From: Aliivibrio sp. S4MY1
Lineage (GTDB): Bacteria > Pseudomonadota > Gammaproteobacteria > Enterobacterales > Vibrionaceae
Reading direction: 5' to 3'
NCBI RefSeq assembly: GCF_028765545.1
Contig: NZ_JARACP010000012.1
Location: 62,001-126,000 of the forward strand
DNA length: 64,000 nucleotides
This document shows, piece after piece, positions 1 through 7,801 of this stretch. A program made the position numbers and the translations under genes. Numbering within the stretch: the stretch's first letter is position 1; the number at the start of each line of letters is the position of its first letter. Below the pieces are notes generated by a model. The model saw only the letters and a program-made list of their open reading frames with translations. It made no database searches and was not told the origin of the DNA.

Positions 1-476
1 TAGTGAAGTCCAGCAATCAGTGTCGCAATGGTTAAGCAAAACACAGACTTTTTAAGACTAAACTTCTGTTGATTTTCGGCATTAGCTAAACGTCTAACAA
101 CGACTGTCAGAATCGACAACACTGCAAGCGTTGAAAATACTGTCAGAAACACAGCAAAGCTCTTGTAAAGCTTATGACTGAACTTTGTAGTGTCATTTAG
201 TTTTGATTGAAGAACATTTTTTGAAGCAGCTTGATCAGCGTCTATATGCTCATTCTCTTCAAAATATTTGTTAAGCGGATTATCGTTAGTATCGTGAAAA
301 GTATCGATTAGACTGATTGTTTTGTCTTTTGATTTGCATATAGAAAAATGTTCTGAAAAAGACATTTTCTCAATAGTTTTCATTCCTCCGTCCAACTCAA
401 TACAAGCTTCATCGCTTGGTTCTTGACAACCAGATAGCATTATTATGCTTAAAAATATTAGTATTAATTGTTTCAT
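1..476 (-). CDS. Partial lipoprotein with membrane segments, runs off the left edge
   Basis: This is the N-terminal part (about 157 codons) of a larger protein that continues beyond base 1. The ATG at 474-476 has an AGGAG about nine bases upstream. The protein begins with a lipoprotein signal (MKQLILIFLSIIMLSGC), followed by an acidic soluble stretch, a clear membrane helix (FAVFLTVFSTLAVLSILTVVV, around residues 109-129) and the start of a second one. A lipobox followed by several membrane helices is unusual; polytopic proteins of conjugative secretion systems (the DotA/TraY type) can start with a cleaved signal, but I see no sequence match to them. Codon use is AT-rich like the rest of the element. 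Function unknown. Confidence 0.7.
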   Translation of the reverse strand, partial: MKQLILIFLSIIMLSGCQEPSDEACIELDGGMKTIEKMSFSEHFSICKSKDKTISLIDTFHDTNDNPLNKYFEENEHIDADQAASKNVLQSKLNDTTKFSHKLYKSFAVFLTVFSTLAVLSILTVVVRRLANAENQQKFSLKKSVFCLTIATLIAGLH

Positions 477-582
477 TCCTTTTTTCTCCTTTGATACTTT
501 ACTAATATCATCAAAGAAAAAATAGACAATAGTTATACCATAAAAAGAATAAGCAATGTTTTACAACATTGCTTATTTTTCT

Positions 583-1092
583 TTATTTTGTGGGATAATC
601 TTTGTGTTTAACATTCAATACAATTGCGTATTTCATCAGCATAGCAAGAGAAAAAGAATCAAAGGTTTTTGAAGTGCATAGACAACCGATTCTTGATTGT
701 GTCGTATTAAAATGATTCGCTATGTATTGTTGAGATACATTTAAGCTTCTGATCTTTTCTACAATGCGATTACCAAGAATAATTTTATACATATCAATTG
801 CATTTTGACTATCAGTAAGAGTCATAGTTTTGTAATGAAAAACAGAAATTTTGTATCTCAACACATTGCTGAATGAAAATTTCGATATATCATTCCTTGA
901 ATGATTTATCATTTTACTCAAATGTGGCTGTTTACCGTTGATGAAATTACATAACTGGATCTGATTAACTTTTATTTTCTTGAACTTAGATTCAATACGT
1001 TTTAGCTCTTTGATTTTATACTTTAAAACCTGCTTTTCTGCCTCTTTGATTGTTGTTGAAAACTTGTAGTAATTATTGATTTTATTTCTCAT
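583..1092 (-). CDS. Tandem helix-turn-helix DNA-binding protein
   Basis: Hypothetical 169-residue protein. The ATG at 1092 is chosen over the longer frame because an AGGAG lies just upstream of it. Two stretches, roughly residues 45-90 and 115-160, resemble each other: each has a V-x-Q motif, a short helix, a Q-x-x-I/L recognition-like helix, then FS and L-x-K/R-Y. This looks like a duplicated XRE-type HTH fused in one chain. The N terminus is basic and lysine-rich, which would favour DNA binding. It lies alone between two minus-strand genes in the element and is the best candidate in this region for a transcriptional regulator of it. Specific target unknown. Confidence 0.6.
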   Translation of the reverse strand: MRNKINNYYKFSTTIKEAEKQVLKYKIKELKRIESKFKKIKVNQIQLCNFINGKQPHLSKMINHSRNDISKFSFSNVLRYKISVFHYKTMTLTDSQNAIDMYKIILGNRIVEKIRSLNVSQQYIANHFNTTQSRIGCLCTSKTFDSFSLAMLMKYAIVLNVKHKDYPTK

Positions 1093-1176
1093 TTCTATTC
1101 TCCTTGTTATACAGACACGAATATAACAATTAAAAAATAAGTCAATTAAAAGCATAAAAAATAAAACTCACAGAAT

Positions 1177-1206
1177 AAAAAAAGCCAGTGTCAAGCTGGC
1201 TTTTCT
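1177..1206 (-). terminator. Intrinsic terminator after the 151-residue gene
   Basis: An inverted repeat with AAGCCAG/CTGGCTT arms and a run of T on the minus strand lies just downstream of the gene ending at 1242. A-rich sequence on the other side could let it work in both directions. Confidence 0.7.
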
Positions 1207-1241
1207 TATGTCATTTTATTCTGTCTATTTATCATTATTAT

Positions 1242-1697
1242 TTACATCGTTTTGATTTTAAGAGTAGTTAACTTGATGTTGTTGATAGTAGCTAAAACCC
1301 CATCTCTTGAATGTTTATTAGCTTTGATAATCAGTTCATTATCAGCAGTAAGACCAAAATAAACAGTGTCATTGCCATTCATAGCGATTACTTTTTTAAC
1401 GTGCATTTCCAGCGTTTTTACGTGCGTTTCAATTGCTTTATATGTGAACCCCTGCGCGATAAGATTAACATGTCTTTGATCTGCTTCTCTTTTCATTAAC
1501 GCATATTCTTTTTGAGATAATAGAGCCGCTTTAATCTCTTCAAGCGCAAAAGCTTGTTTATCGTCAGTAATAAAAGTGATAGTTGTATTTTTAAAATCGG
1601 GTTGATTCACAATACTCGAATAGTAATACATAGTATCTCTTAAAGTTTCAGTCTTTGTTTTTCTTGCCGTGATTTTTCTATAAATTTCTTTAAACAT
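1242..1697 (-). CDS. Hypothetical protein of the element (151 aa)
   Basis: Unrecognised 151-residue protein with a lysine-rich N terminus, a helical middle section (residues 50-110) and a C-terminal part that reads like short beta strands (VYFGLTADNELIIKA). There is no signal peptide or membrane segment. AAGGAAA precedes the ATG. A terminator follows directly, so it appears to be a single-gene unit. The intergenic region upstream holds one copy of the recurrent element motif at 1861-1881. Function unknown. Confidence 0.65.
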   Translation of the reverse strand: MFKEIYRKITARKTKTETLRDTMYYYSSIVNQPDFKNTTITFITDDKQAFALEEIKAALLSQKEYALMKREADQRHVNLIAQGFTYKAIETHVKTLEMHVKKVIAMNGNDTVYFGLTADNELIIKANKHSRDGVLATINNIKLTTLKIKTM

Positions 1698-1860
1698 AAT
1701 TTCTATTTCCTTTTTTAATTGTTTTATTTTTTATATGACAAGTTGTTGTTTTGCCATACCTTTATTAATCCATATTTTAAAAATATGTCAAATCAAAAAC
1801 AGCAAGTTTTAACCCTTCAAAGTCCAAAAAAAACCTTGTTTAATATAGCTAATGTCATTT

Positions 1861-1881
1861 TTCCAATTTTTGCAAAAGTGC
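1861..1881. repeat. Recurrent 21-bp intergenic motif, copy 1
   Basis: The sequence TTCCAATTTTTGCAAAAGTG plus C occurs here and identically at 12887-12907, 11 kb away. It contains the palindrome TTTTGCAAAA. It sits about 70 bp upstream of the plus-strand gene at 1950 and about 165 bp upstream of the minus-strand gene starting at 1697, a plausible operator position. A looser version lies near 8657-8675. Confidence 0.55.
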
Positions 1882-1949
1882 ATAATCTTACGAAAAATTG
1901 AATAAAAACTATTTTGTAGTATATCTATTAATAAATAAGGAGATTAAAA

Positions 1950-2189
1950 ATGATTTACGAAAAAGAATACAACACAAAAACAAAAAAGCAGTTAATTGAT
2001 AGATTGAAAAATAGTCGCAAAGTTGTGATTAACAGTTTGAATAACAATCCTGATTTTGACGCTTGGAGATACTTAGTAGATGTACTTGAAAGTTGCTATA
2101 TGAATAACCCGAAAGTTATAACTATTGAAGAGTGCCATAAAATTATTTGGGAAATTAAAGAAGATTTAAACATAGAGGTGAAAAGATGA
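1950..2189 (+). CDS. Hypothetical small protein (79 aa)
   Basis: Unrecognised 79-residue, mostly helical soluble protein with a good AAGGAG ribosome binding site seven bases before the ATG. Its last codons overlap the start of the next gene by four bases (ATGA), so the two are probably translationally coupled. It begins one of the few plus-strand units in the element. Function unknown. Confidence 0.7.
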   Translation: MIYEKEYNTKTKKQLIDRLKNSRKVVINSLNNNPDFDAWRYLVDVLESCYMNNPKVITIEECHKIIWEIKEDLNIEVKR

Positions 2190-2623
2190 ATAATGAATAT
2201 GAGTTAAAAATTGAAAGATACAAATTCGTAGAATCGTCAGAGACATTGTTTAAAAAAGTCTATGAAGACTTCAAAGACGAATACAGCTATCAAGATTTTA
2301 GAGATAGATTCTACACCAAGTATAAAGAACACTATAAATCAGGAATCGCAATTCTACGATTTGATGAGAATGTCATAACAGACTGCACATTTACTCTTGA
2401 TTGTGGCTATCACGTTTACAGATTTAATGGTGTATCAAATGGTAATACTGCTTTTGAAGGTAGTGATGAGTTTGATTTTGAGGATTTAGAAACATACACA
2501 GATAATCTTACTGATTATCTATCAAGTGGTTTTGATGTTTTTCTTAGAATTGTTGATGAAGAAAAGTATTTTGATGAGACTGAATATCTATATTTCAAAC
2601 CAGAAGACTTTAAAGAGTATTAA
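2186..2623 (+). CDS. Acidic hypothetical protein (145 aa)
   Basis: Unrecognised 145-residue acidic, tyrosine- and phenylalanine-rich protein. The second half is dominated by Asp and Glu (for example DEFDFEDLETYTDN and the DEEKYFDETEYLYF stretch near the C terminus). No signal peptide or membrane helix. It overlaps the upstream gene by four bases and is followed at once by a terminator, so the two form a small operon. The strong negative charge is seen in several proteins of this element and is reminiscent of DNA-mimic antirestriction proteins, but no ArdA sequence match is visible. Confidence 0.7.
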   Translation: MNNEYELKIERYKFVESSETLFKKVYEDFKDEYSYQDFRDRFYTKYKEHYKSGIAILRFDENVITDCTFTLDCGYHVYRFNGVSNGNTAFEGSDEFDFEDLETYTDNLTDYLSSGFDVFLRIVDEEKYFDETEYLYFKPEDFKEY

Positions 2624-2632
2624 AATACTAAG

Positions 2633-2660
2633 CTGACTATAATTTTTAGTCAGTTTTTTT
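2633..2660 (+). terminator. Intrinsic terminator of the 1950-2623 operon
   Basis: CTGACTA/TAGTCAG arms around a seven-base loop, followed by seven T residues, beginning nine bases after the stop codon. Confidence 0.8.
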
Positions 2661-2800
2661 ACGTCTATTTTTCAAGATTATCAAATCATTTTTCTTTTAC
2701 TTAAACAACAAAAAATCCTTACCATTTTTCATTCTATTCAATTTTTTCATTTTCATGATATGACAAAAGTATGGTCATTAAAAAATGGAGAAACAATTAT

Positions 2801-4102
2801 ATGGCAAGAAAAACATATAGAAATAAAAGTGGTAAGCGCACATATAGCAAAGAAGACGCTAAAAAGAAAAACTCAGAAGCATTAGAACTGATTGAAACTC
2901 AATTAGCTAAATTCATCGGATCAGATGCAACGGAAAAACCCGATTGGGAAAGTTATATTCATTCAACCGAGCTAAATGTGCCACCAAGAAAGCTTGTAAT
3001 GGAAGCTGGCGAACATCAAGTAGAACAGTTCAATGTAATCCAGTTCGCTCAGGTTGAAGCTGATATGCACGAAGGAAAAATAGAAGTTAACGTGCCAGTA
3101 TTTGCAACGTTCAAGCACTTAAACGAGCTTCTAACGAGCTGTAAAGATGAGTTTCGTTTAGACAATGCGCCACAAGGTTTTGATCCAGATAAACCGATGA
3201 AAGGCAAAATAGCCAAAGCTGCAGTTATCTCTTCTTTTGCTACTGCTTGGGACACAGAAGAGAAAAAATCACTAACTGGTAAAGATCTTTACAAGCGTAT
3301 AGATGAGCTTCAAAAGCGTGGATTATCAAGAGAAGAAATGCACGAGATTCTGACTAACTTTCAGACTAAAACCCGTCAATGGCAATACTTTGCTATTGAA
3401 GATTTTAAAGACATTCTGCCAGAACGAATTATTGATTCGATTCCAGAGTTTGCAGCGTATGAAAAGTTAAAATCTAAACAAATGACACCAGAGCGTGTAA
3501 ACCTTGAAGCGAGGATTGACGCTGAAATTGTTAAAATTGCTATGACTACTGAATATGAGCAAATCGACTTTGTTGAAAAAGACTTAAATACAGCACATTG
3601 CGTAACAGCCCAAGATAGAAGCCGTTCGACTGTCTTTATGGCAGAAAGAAGCAAGTATATGTCTGATATTCACTATTGCTCTACAATGCTACACGAATTT
3701 GTTCATGCAACTCAAAGTATCGATAAGCGCAAGTTAGATTCTAAACGTGTAGATGGTTTAGCTATTAAAGAAGAAATTCTAACTGAATTATCAGCGACTA
3801 TGATTATGAAAAAGCTTGGTTATGACAATATCAACAAACACGCAGGACTTTTAAAATACTTATCAAATAATGATCTAACACAACTTCAAAAAATGGCTAA
3901 AAAGGCTGATACGGTTTACCCAATCGTTTTTAAAGCTTATGAGAAATACAACACACAAGAGCTTCGCAAAGAGCTACGAGAGCGTTTTGAACAAGAAGAC
4001 AAGCTAAGGCTTGAAGTTGTCAAAGAAAAGCAGCCAGAAGCCGTTGAAGCCGTTGTAGAAGAGGCAGAGAAGCCAACTCGCAGAAGGAATAGAAGACCAT
4101 AA
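2801..4102 (+). CDS. ArdC-like zinc metallopeptidase of the element
   Basis: 433-residue protein; the ATG at 2801 is preferred to 2771 because a GGAGA precedes it. The C-terminal half has a zincin site, MLHEFVHATQS (HExxH), and a following EEILTELSATMI segment with a candidate third glutamate ligand. This arrangement is typical of the metallopeptidase domain of plasmid ArdC antirestriction proteins. The middle contains NVPVFATFKHL, which loosely resembles the substrate-facing part of the ArdC family. The N terminus is very basic, and the C terminus ends in a Glu-rich run followed by an Arg-rich tail (PTRRRNRRP). ArdC homologues protect incoming plasmid DNA and some are carried into the recipient; that role here is inferred. 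The sequence is divergent, so the family call is moderate. Confidence 0.65.
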   Translation: MARKTYRNKSGKRTYSKEDAKKKNSEALELIETQLAKFIGSDATEKPDWESYIHSTELNVPPRKLVMEAGEHQVEQFNVIQFAQVEADMHEGKIEVNVPVFATFKHLNELLTSCKDEFRLDNAPQGFDPDKPMKGKIAKAAVISSFATAWDTEEKKSLTGKDLYKRIDELQKRGLSREEMHEILTNFQTKTRQWQYFAIEDFKDILPERIIDSIPEFAAYEKLKSKQMTPERVNLEARIDAEIVKIAMTTEYEQIDFVEKDLNTAHCVTAQDRSRSTVFMAERSKYMSDIHYCSTMLHEFVHATQSIDKRKLDSKRVDGLAIKEEILTELSATMIMKKLGYDNINKHAGLLKYLSNNDLTQLQKMAKKADTVYPIVFKAYEKYNTQELRKELRERFEQEDKLRLEVVKEKQPEAVEAVVEEAEKPTRRRNRRP

Positions 4103-4106
4103 ATGA

Positions 4107-4130
4107 AAAGCACTCGTTAGAGTGTTTTTT
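4107..4130 (+). terminator. Intrinsic terminator after the ArdC-like gene
   Basis: CACTC/GAGTG arms with a GTTA loop, then six T residues, immediately downstream of the stop codon at 4102. Confidence 0.7.
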
Positions 4131-4530
4131 AGTGTCAAAAAAGCCGATGCGTGATCAGCGCCTCAGCTCGTTTGTTTTAACTCTAAAAATATAGTTGTTT
4201 GTTATAGTAAGAATCGATACTTACAACTTCCATGATGAACATGGCTATTCTCTGTTGAAATACATAACTATTTTTAGAACTTCATTGCGTATAAAACAAC
4301 TAAATCTATACTCTTTTAGATATAACATTTTAATAATACTTGTCAAACAAATGATTTAAATTTTGTTCGAGTTCGTAAAAAAGAAGAGTTAGAAAACCCT
4401 TCTTTTTAGTATTATTCTCTTATTGGCTCAATGATACTATTTATCAAAATTTCATAATTTTTAATTGATAAACCAGAACTAAAACAGTCTTTATAAATAT
4501 GTAATTTTGCTATCGATAGTCGAAGAAGCT
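4131..4530. other. 400-bp noncoding stretch with hairpins
   Basis: No convincing reading frame. Near 4207-4226 is a GTAAG/CTTAC hairpin and just after it a CCATG/CATGG hairpin. A terminator-like stem (AAAAGAAG/CTTCTTTT, 4379-4406) follows about 150 bases later. This arrangement would fit a plus-strand small RNA, but no promoter can be assigned with confidence. Confidence 0.35.
4379..4407 (+). terminator. Terminator-like stem in noncoding region
   Basis: AAAAGAAG and CTTCTTTT arms separated by twelve bases, ending in T residues. It does not follow any annotated plus-strand gene, so it may end a small RNA or be incidental. Confidence 0.4.
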
Positions 4531-4983
4531 CTAATTTATAAACATTTGTTGCTTATCGCTTGATGAAAGCGGTGTCCAGAACATCAAAACATCATACAAA
4601 ACTGCTAATTTTTGGATATTTGTCCAAGCGTCAATCACTCTCATAGCATCATCAATATCAGTAATAGTGTAGCTCGACTCATATATGAAACTTTGATAAA
4701 ACTCAGAAGACATATTGTTGATTGTTTGAATCAATCCATCTTTTGCGATTTTATGATTTATGCAATAGCCGTTGTAAGCCGTGTAGAATTGATCTTTTAG
4801 CTCTTGTGTATAGTCATCTGGTAGAGCTTCACTTGCTACTAAAAGCAGAGATTGAGACATAATATCAATCGCTTGCGATAACTTCACATCATTCTGATTT
4901 TTCGCTTGAAACAGCACAGACGCATTGTTTAATAGATTTTTGTTAACGCTTACTGAATGTTTAGTTTTTACTTGTTTAGTCAT
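4531..4983 (-). CDS. Hypothetical protein (150 aa)
   Basis: Unrecognised 150-residue, mainly helical soluble protein with a basic N terminus (MTKQVKTKHSVSVNKN) and an uncharged hydrophobic helical middle (LLLVASEALP). GAGGAG precedes the ATG at a good distance. It follows the terminator of the gene at 5045-5566, so it is probably transcribed from its own promoter. Function unknown. Confidence 0.65.
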   Translation of the reverse strand: MTKQVKTKHSVSVNKNLLNNASVLFQAKNQNDVKLSQAIDIMSQSLLLVASEALPDDYTQELKDQFYTAYNGYCINHKIAKDGLIQTINNMSSEFYQSFIYESSYTITDIDDAMRVIDAWTNIQKLAVLYDVLMFWTPLSSSDKQQMFIN

Positions 4984-5016
4984 TTTGAAAACTCCTCTTT
5001 GTTATAGTTTTTATGG

Positions 5017-5043
5017 AAAAAAAGGGAACGTATTCCCTTTTTT
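5017..5043 (-). terminator. Intrinsic terminator between two minus-strand genes
   Basis: A perfect inverted repeat, AAAAAAGGGAA/TTCCCTTTTTT with a four-base loop, directly after the stop codon at 5045. Confidence 0.85.
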
Positions 5044-5044
5044 A

Positions 5045-5566
5045 TTAGATATGTTTAAGTAAAGTCTTCACTGATTTGCAGTTGTAATACTGCAATACTT
5101 TTGCAACGTATTTTTTAGTTCGACAAGCATTCAATTCAGAATATGGAAAAGCTCTTGATGGTGCTCTACAACTGATTAGGTGTGAATTATCAGCATAAAA
5201 TTTATTTGCTTTTGTCATACCAGAAGGGTAAACCTCACTATTTTTAAGCATTTCGTATACTTTATTGACTATGTTTTTTTGTCTCTGATTTAGCTTTAAA
5301 AATGGTAATAGAGTGTATCTTACAAGTGGTTTTCCGTGAAAATTCATCACCGCTTTTAAAATCACTTCTTTCTGTTCGTCTGAAAATATTGAATTATCAT
5401 CTATATTAGAAACTAATTCATTATTCTCATTTAACTCAATAGTGATGTATTCATAACCTGAAAGTTCATCAATTGTATAGTCAACACGAAACTCAACAAC
5501 CTCAAATGATGCATTTCCATTTGTATTAATTCTTTTGTTTATTTCTTTTATCTCTATAATTTTCAT
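5045..5566 (-). CDS. Hypothetical protein (173 aa)
   Basis: Unrecognised 173-residue protein. The second of two in-frame ATGs is preferred because AGAGG lies eight bases before it. The N-terminal half appears beta-rich and acidic (FRVDYTIDELSGYEYITIEL); the C-terminal half is basic with scattered cysteines (SCRAPSRAFPYSELNACR). There is no signal peptide or membrane helix. A strong terminator follows. Function unknown. Confidence 0.65.
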   Translation of the reverse strand: MKIIEIKEINKRINTNGNASFEVVEFRVDYTIDELSGYEYITIELNENNELVSNIDDNSIFSDEQKEVILKAVMNFHGKPLVRYTLLPFLKLNQRQKNIVNKVYEMLKNSEVYPSGMTKANKFYADNSHLISCRAPSRAFPYSELNACRTKKYVAKVLQYYNCKSVKTLLKHI

Positions 5567-5740
5567 ATTCATTACCTCTTTAAATTATTGTTTTCTTATT
5601 ATTTGTTATTCCATACATTTTCACTTTGTCAATAATTTTGTAGCACTTTTTTTAATATAATTTTCAAAATCCACATTTAAAGGGATTTAATCAATCATAA
5701 AAAAGTAATACTTTTTTATTTATCTGATTTTTTAGAAGCT

Positions 5741-6484
5741 TTAAACTTCACCTGTCGAAAGGTAGTGATTAAATGCTCGAACGGATTGAAAAGAGTTCAT
5801 AAGCAACTTTCCTTCAATGTGCTCAGGGGAAGATAATGCACGTTTTACAACATCGTTAGTGATCAAACTACGCTCAGTACAACCTATGATTTTCGTTTTA
5901 TTGGTTATGCCTTGTGTCGCAAAATCATTCCATTCTTTAATCACATCGTGGTTATAATTCAGATAGAAAGTAGAGAATTTGTTGTGAAACATTTGAGTGT
6001 ATTCTTGCTGTATCACTGCAACTTTACTAACGTAAGAATCTAAGTCATTCATCAAGATTTTTATGTGTTTATCATTACTCTGGTTAGATAGTTCTTTTTG
6101 CAAAGCGAGGGTTGTTGCACCAGTGCCAGAAGCTATATCACCAACATAATACTCACCTTTTTCAACACATAGCATTTGAGCGACTGAATCTGCTATTGAA
6201 GTTGGCGTTAAGTGCTGGCAATACTTAGACTTACTGCTGTTTTTAAGAGCGTAGATTTTACCCATCACTTCACCTAAAACATCACGGTAAGGGTGCTTTT
6301 TTAGCTCATTTAGATATGCAGTGGTGATCTTTGATACTGACTCTGAATACTCAGAATATTTAGACTCAACTACCCAAGCATTGACGAACACATATTGCAT
6401 TTCTACGAAAATTTCAAACATTCTTTGTTGCTTGATATCGTGTTGATGTGCTTCTTCATCTATAACTTTTAATACTTTTCTCAT
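5741..6484 (-). CDS. N6-adenine-methylase-like protein lacking the NPPY motif
   Basis: 247-residue protein resembling the methylase subunit of type I systems. Around residue 92 is QHLTPTSIADSVAQML, the usual QxxTPxxIA entry motif. Next comes the SAM-binding motif I, VGDIASGTGATTLAL, and then MNDLDSYVSKVAVIQQE, the acidic ribose-binding loop. Where an (N/D)PP(Y/F) catalytic motif should follow there is instead KIIGCTERSLITND. The protein is therefore either a degenerate methylase or a SAM-binding protein with another role. It is also short, with no target-recognition partner or restriction gene nearby. It sits in a run of minus-strand element genes. Confidence 0.6.
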   Translation of the reverse strand: MRKVLKVIDEEAHQHDIKQQRMFEIFVEMQYVFVNAWVVESKYSEYSESVSKITTAYLNELKKHPYRDVLGEVMGKIYALKNSSKSKYCQHLTPTSIADSVAQMLCVEKGEYYVGDIASGTGATTLALQKELSNQSNDKHIKILMNDLDSYVSKVAVIQQEYTQMFHNKFSTFYLNYNHDVIKEWNDFATQGITNKTKIIGCTERSLITNDVVKRALSSPEHIEGKLLMNSFQSVRAFNHYLSTGEV

Positions 6485-6566
6485 AGAATATCCTTTTTAA
6501 GTGGTTATGTTTAAAAGCTATCATTGATAACTCTTAAACTTAACCACTGGCGGTTAAGTTGGAGCA

Positions 6567-6983
6567 TTACAAATAAACAATATCAACACCGTTATTTTTC
6601 ATTTGTTCTATCTGTTTTGAAAACCAAATCTCATCTTTTATGCATTCAGCTATATGTTGTAAATCTTTATCTTTTATCGACCTGATAATCTTGCTTGATA
6701 CTTCTGAATCAGATATTGCAGACAGTTCGACAATCCCAATTAACAAAAATATGTCAGTATCAATCTGTTTAGCATTATGCTGTTTGCAAAAGCTTTTAGC
6801 TTGATTCTTTTTGACAAAATAAAACCCATTGTTAATTTCAGTATGCGTCCAGCAATACTTATCTGTTGATGCTTTTTTCAGATAGTATTTAAGCTCATCT
6901 TGATCGATTAGTAGATTCATTAGAGATTCTAATTCTCTATTTTCGTTAAAGATTGCGTTGTATTGTTCAATTTGTGTATTCAT
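6567..6983 (-). CDS. Hypothetical protein (138 aa)
   Basis: Unrecognised 138-residue soluble protein, predicted mostly helical, with scattered cysteines and histidines (YCWTHTE, FCKQHNAKQ). The ribosome binding site is weak. It lies between the methylase-like gene and two small acidic genes on the same strand with short gaps, so it may belong to one transcription unit (7712 down to 5741). Function unknown. Confidence 0.6.
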   Translation of the reverse strand: MNTQIEQYNAIFNENRELESLMNLLIDQDELKYYLKKASTDKYCWTHTEINNGFYFVKKNQAKSFCKQHNAKQIDTDIFLLIGIVELSAISDSEVSSKIIRSIKDKDLQHIAECIKDEIWFSKQIEQMKNNGVDIVYL

Positions 6984-7018
6984 ATTATATTTCTCTATTG
7001 TTTGTTGTTTGTTGTTTG

Positions 7019-7315
7019 TTAGATAATCTCAATATCAGAGTATTTATTGATTAAACGCTGAATGTCTTCGATGTAATTTTCATAAATTGAACTCACATAC
7101 TCTTCAACTTCAAAATCTTCATCGTCATAATCATAAGCTGACATAATTTCTTCGGAATATGATTCAAATTCAAAGTCAAAATCAACATCTTGTAGTCTTA
7201 CACTCGATATCGCTAACTCAACAACATAGTTATAAAAAAGTTGTTGGGACTCTTTAAACTCTTCATAATCGACAATCTCAATATTGTCATTTTTGTCTGT
7301 TAGTTTAATTTTCAT
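7019..7315 (-). CDS. Very acidic small protein (98 aa)
   Basis: 98-residue protein with a net charge strongly negative: the middle is almost entirely Asp, Glu, Tyr and Phe (DVDFDFEFESYSEE, YDYDDEDFEVEEY). It has no membrane helix or signal. Only one base separates its start from the stop of the upstream gene, so the two are co-transcribed. The composition is that of DNA-mimic proteins such as antirestriction or anti-nuclease inhibitors, but I recognise no family, so this role is a hypothesis. Confidence 0.6.
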   Translation of the reverse strand: MKIKLTDKNDNIEIVDYEEFKESQQLFYNYVVELAISSVRLQDVDFDFEFESYSEEIMSAYDYDDEDFEVEEYVSSIYENYIEDIQRLINKYSDIEII

Positions 7316-7316
7316 A

Positions 7317-7712
7317 TTATTTATCCTCTATTTGTTTTAATCTTTGTTTATGCTCATTTTGCATAGCTTCGAACCATTCGCTAACCTGATCTTTTTTTGA
7401 CTGTTTTTTCCACCTTCTGACTGCCATTTTTGTTATTTCAATATCAAGCAATTCTTCTAAAATATTTAGAAGTTTTGACCTTATAATTACACCCATCAGC
7501 AATTGTTTTGAATCAATATCAAAAGCGTTATAAACAACGCTTACAACATTGTGCAGTTCATTTAAATCTGATTTAGATATGATTTCTTTATCATCAACTA
7601 ATTTGATAAAATGATTAACAACAGCTCTTTGCTCACTTTCAAGACATTTAAGTTCTTCAAAATATTCTAATGTTTCTCGAAATCCAGATAGATCTTTTAT
7701 TTTTAAATTCAT
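7317..7712 (-). CDS. Hypothetical helical protein (131 aa)
   Basis: Unrecognised 131-residue helical protein with a basic C-terminal third (MAVRRWKKQSKKDQ). Its stop codon lies one base before the start of the acidic 98-residue protein, so the two are probably a pair: one basic at the C terminus, one extremely acidic. AGAGGAA precedes the ATG. Function unknown. Confidence 0.65.
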   Translation of the reverse strand: MNLKIKDLSGFRETLEYFEELKCLESEQRAVVNHFIKLVDDKEIISKSDLNELHNVVSVVYNAFDIDSKQLLMGVIIRSKLLNILEELLDIEITKMAVRRWKKQSKKDQVSEWFEAMQNEHKQRLKQIEDK

Positions 7713-7801
7713 TGTATTTATTCCTCTTTAAGTTTTGTTTAGATGTAGCTTGCCCCTGCCAGTTTTTCAGACATACAAAAGGGACGTTGTTTAAGTATTT
7801 T

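Noticed and set aside
1719-1901. 60-residue plus-strand frame upstream of 1950
   Set aside because: No ribosome site, odd composition, and it spans the recurrent intergenic motif; more likely promoter DNA.
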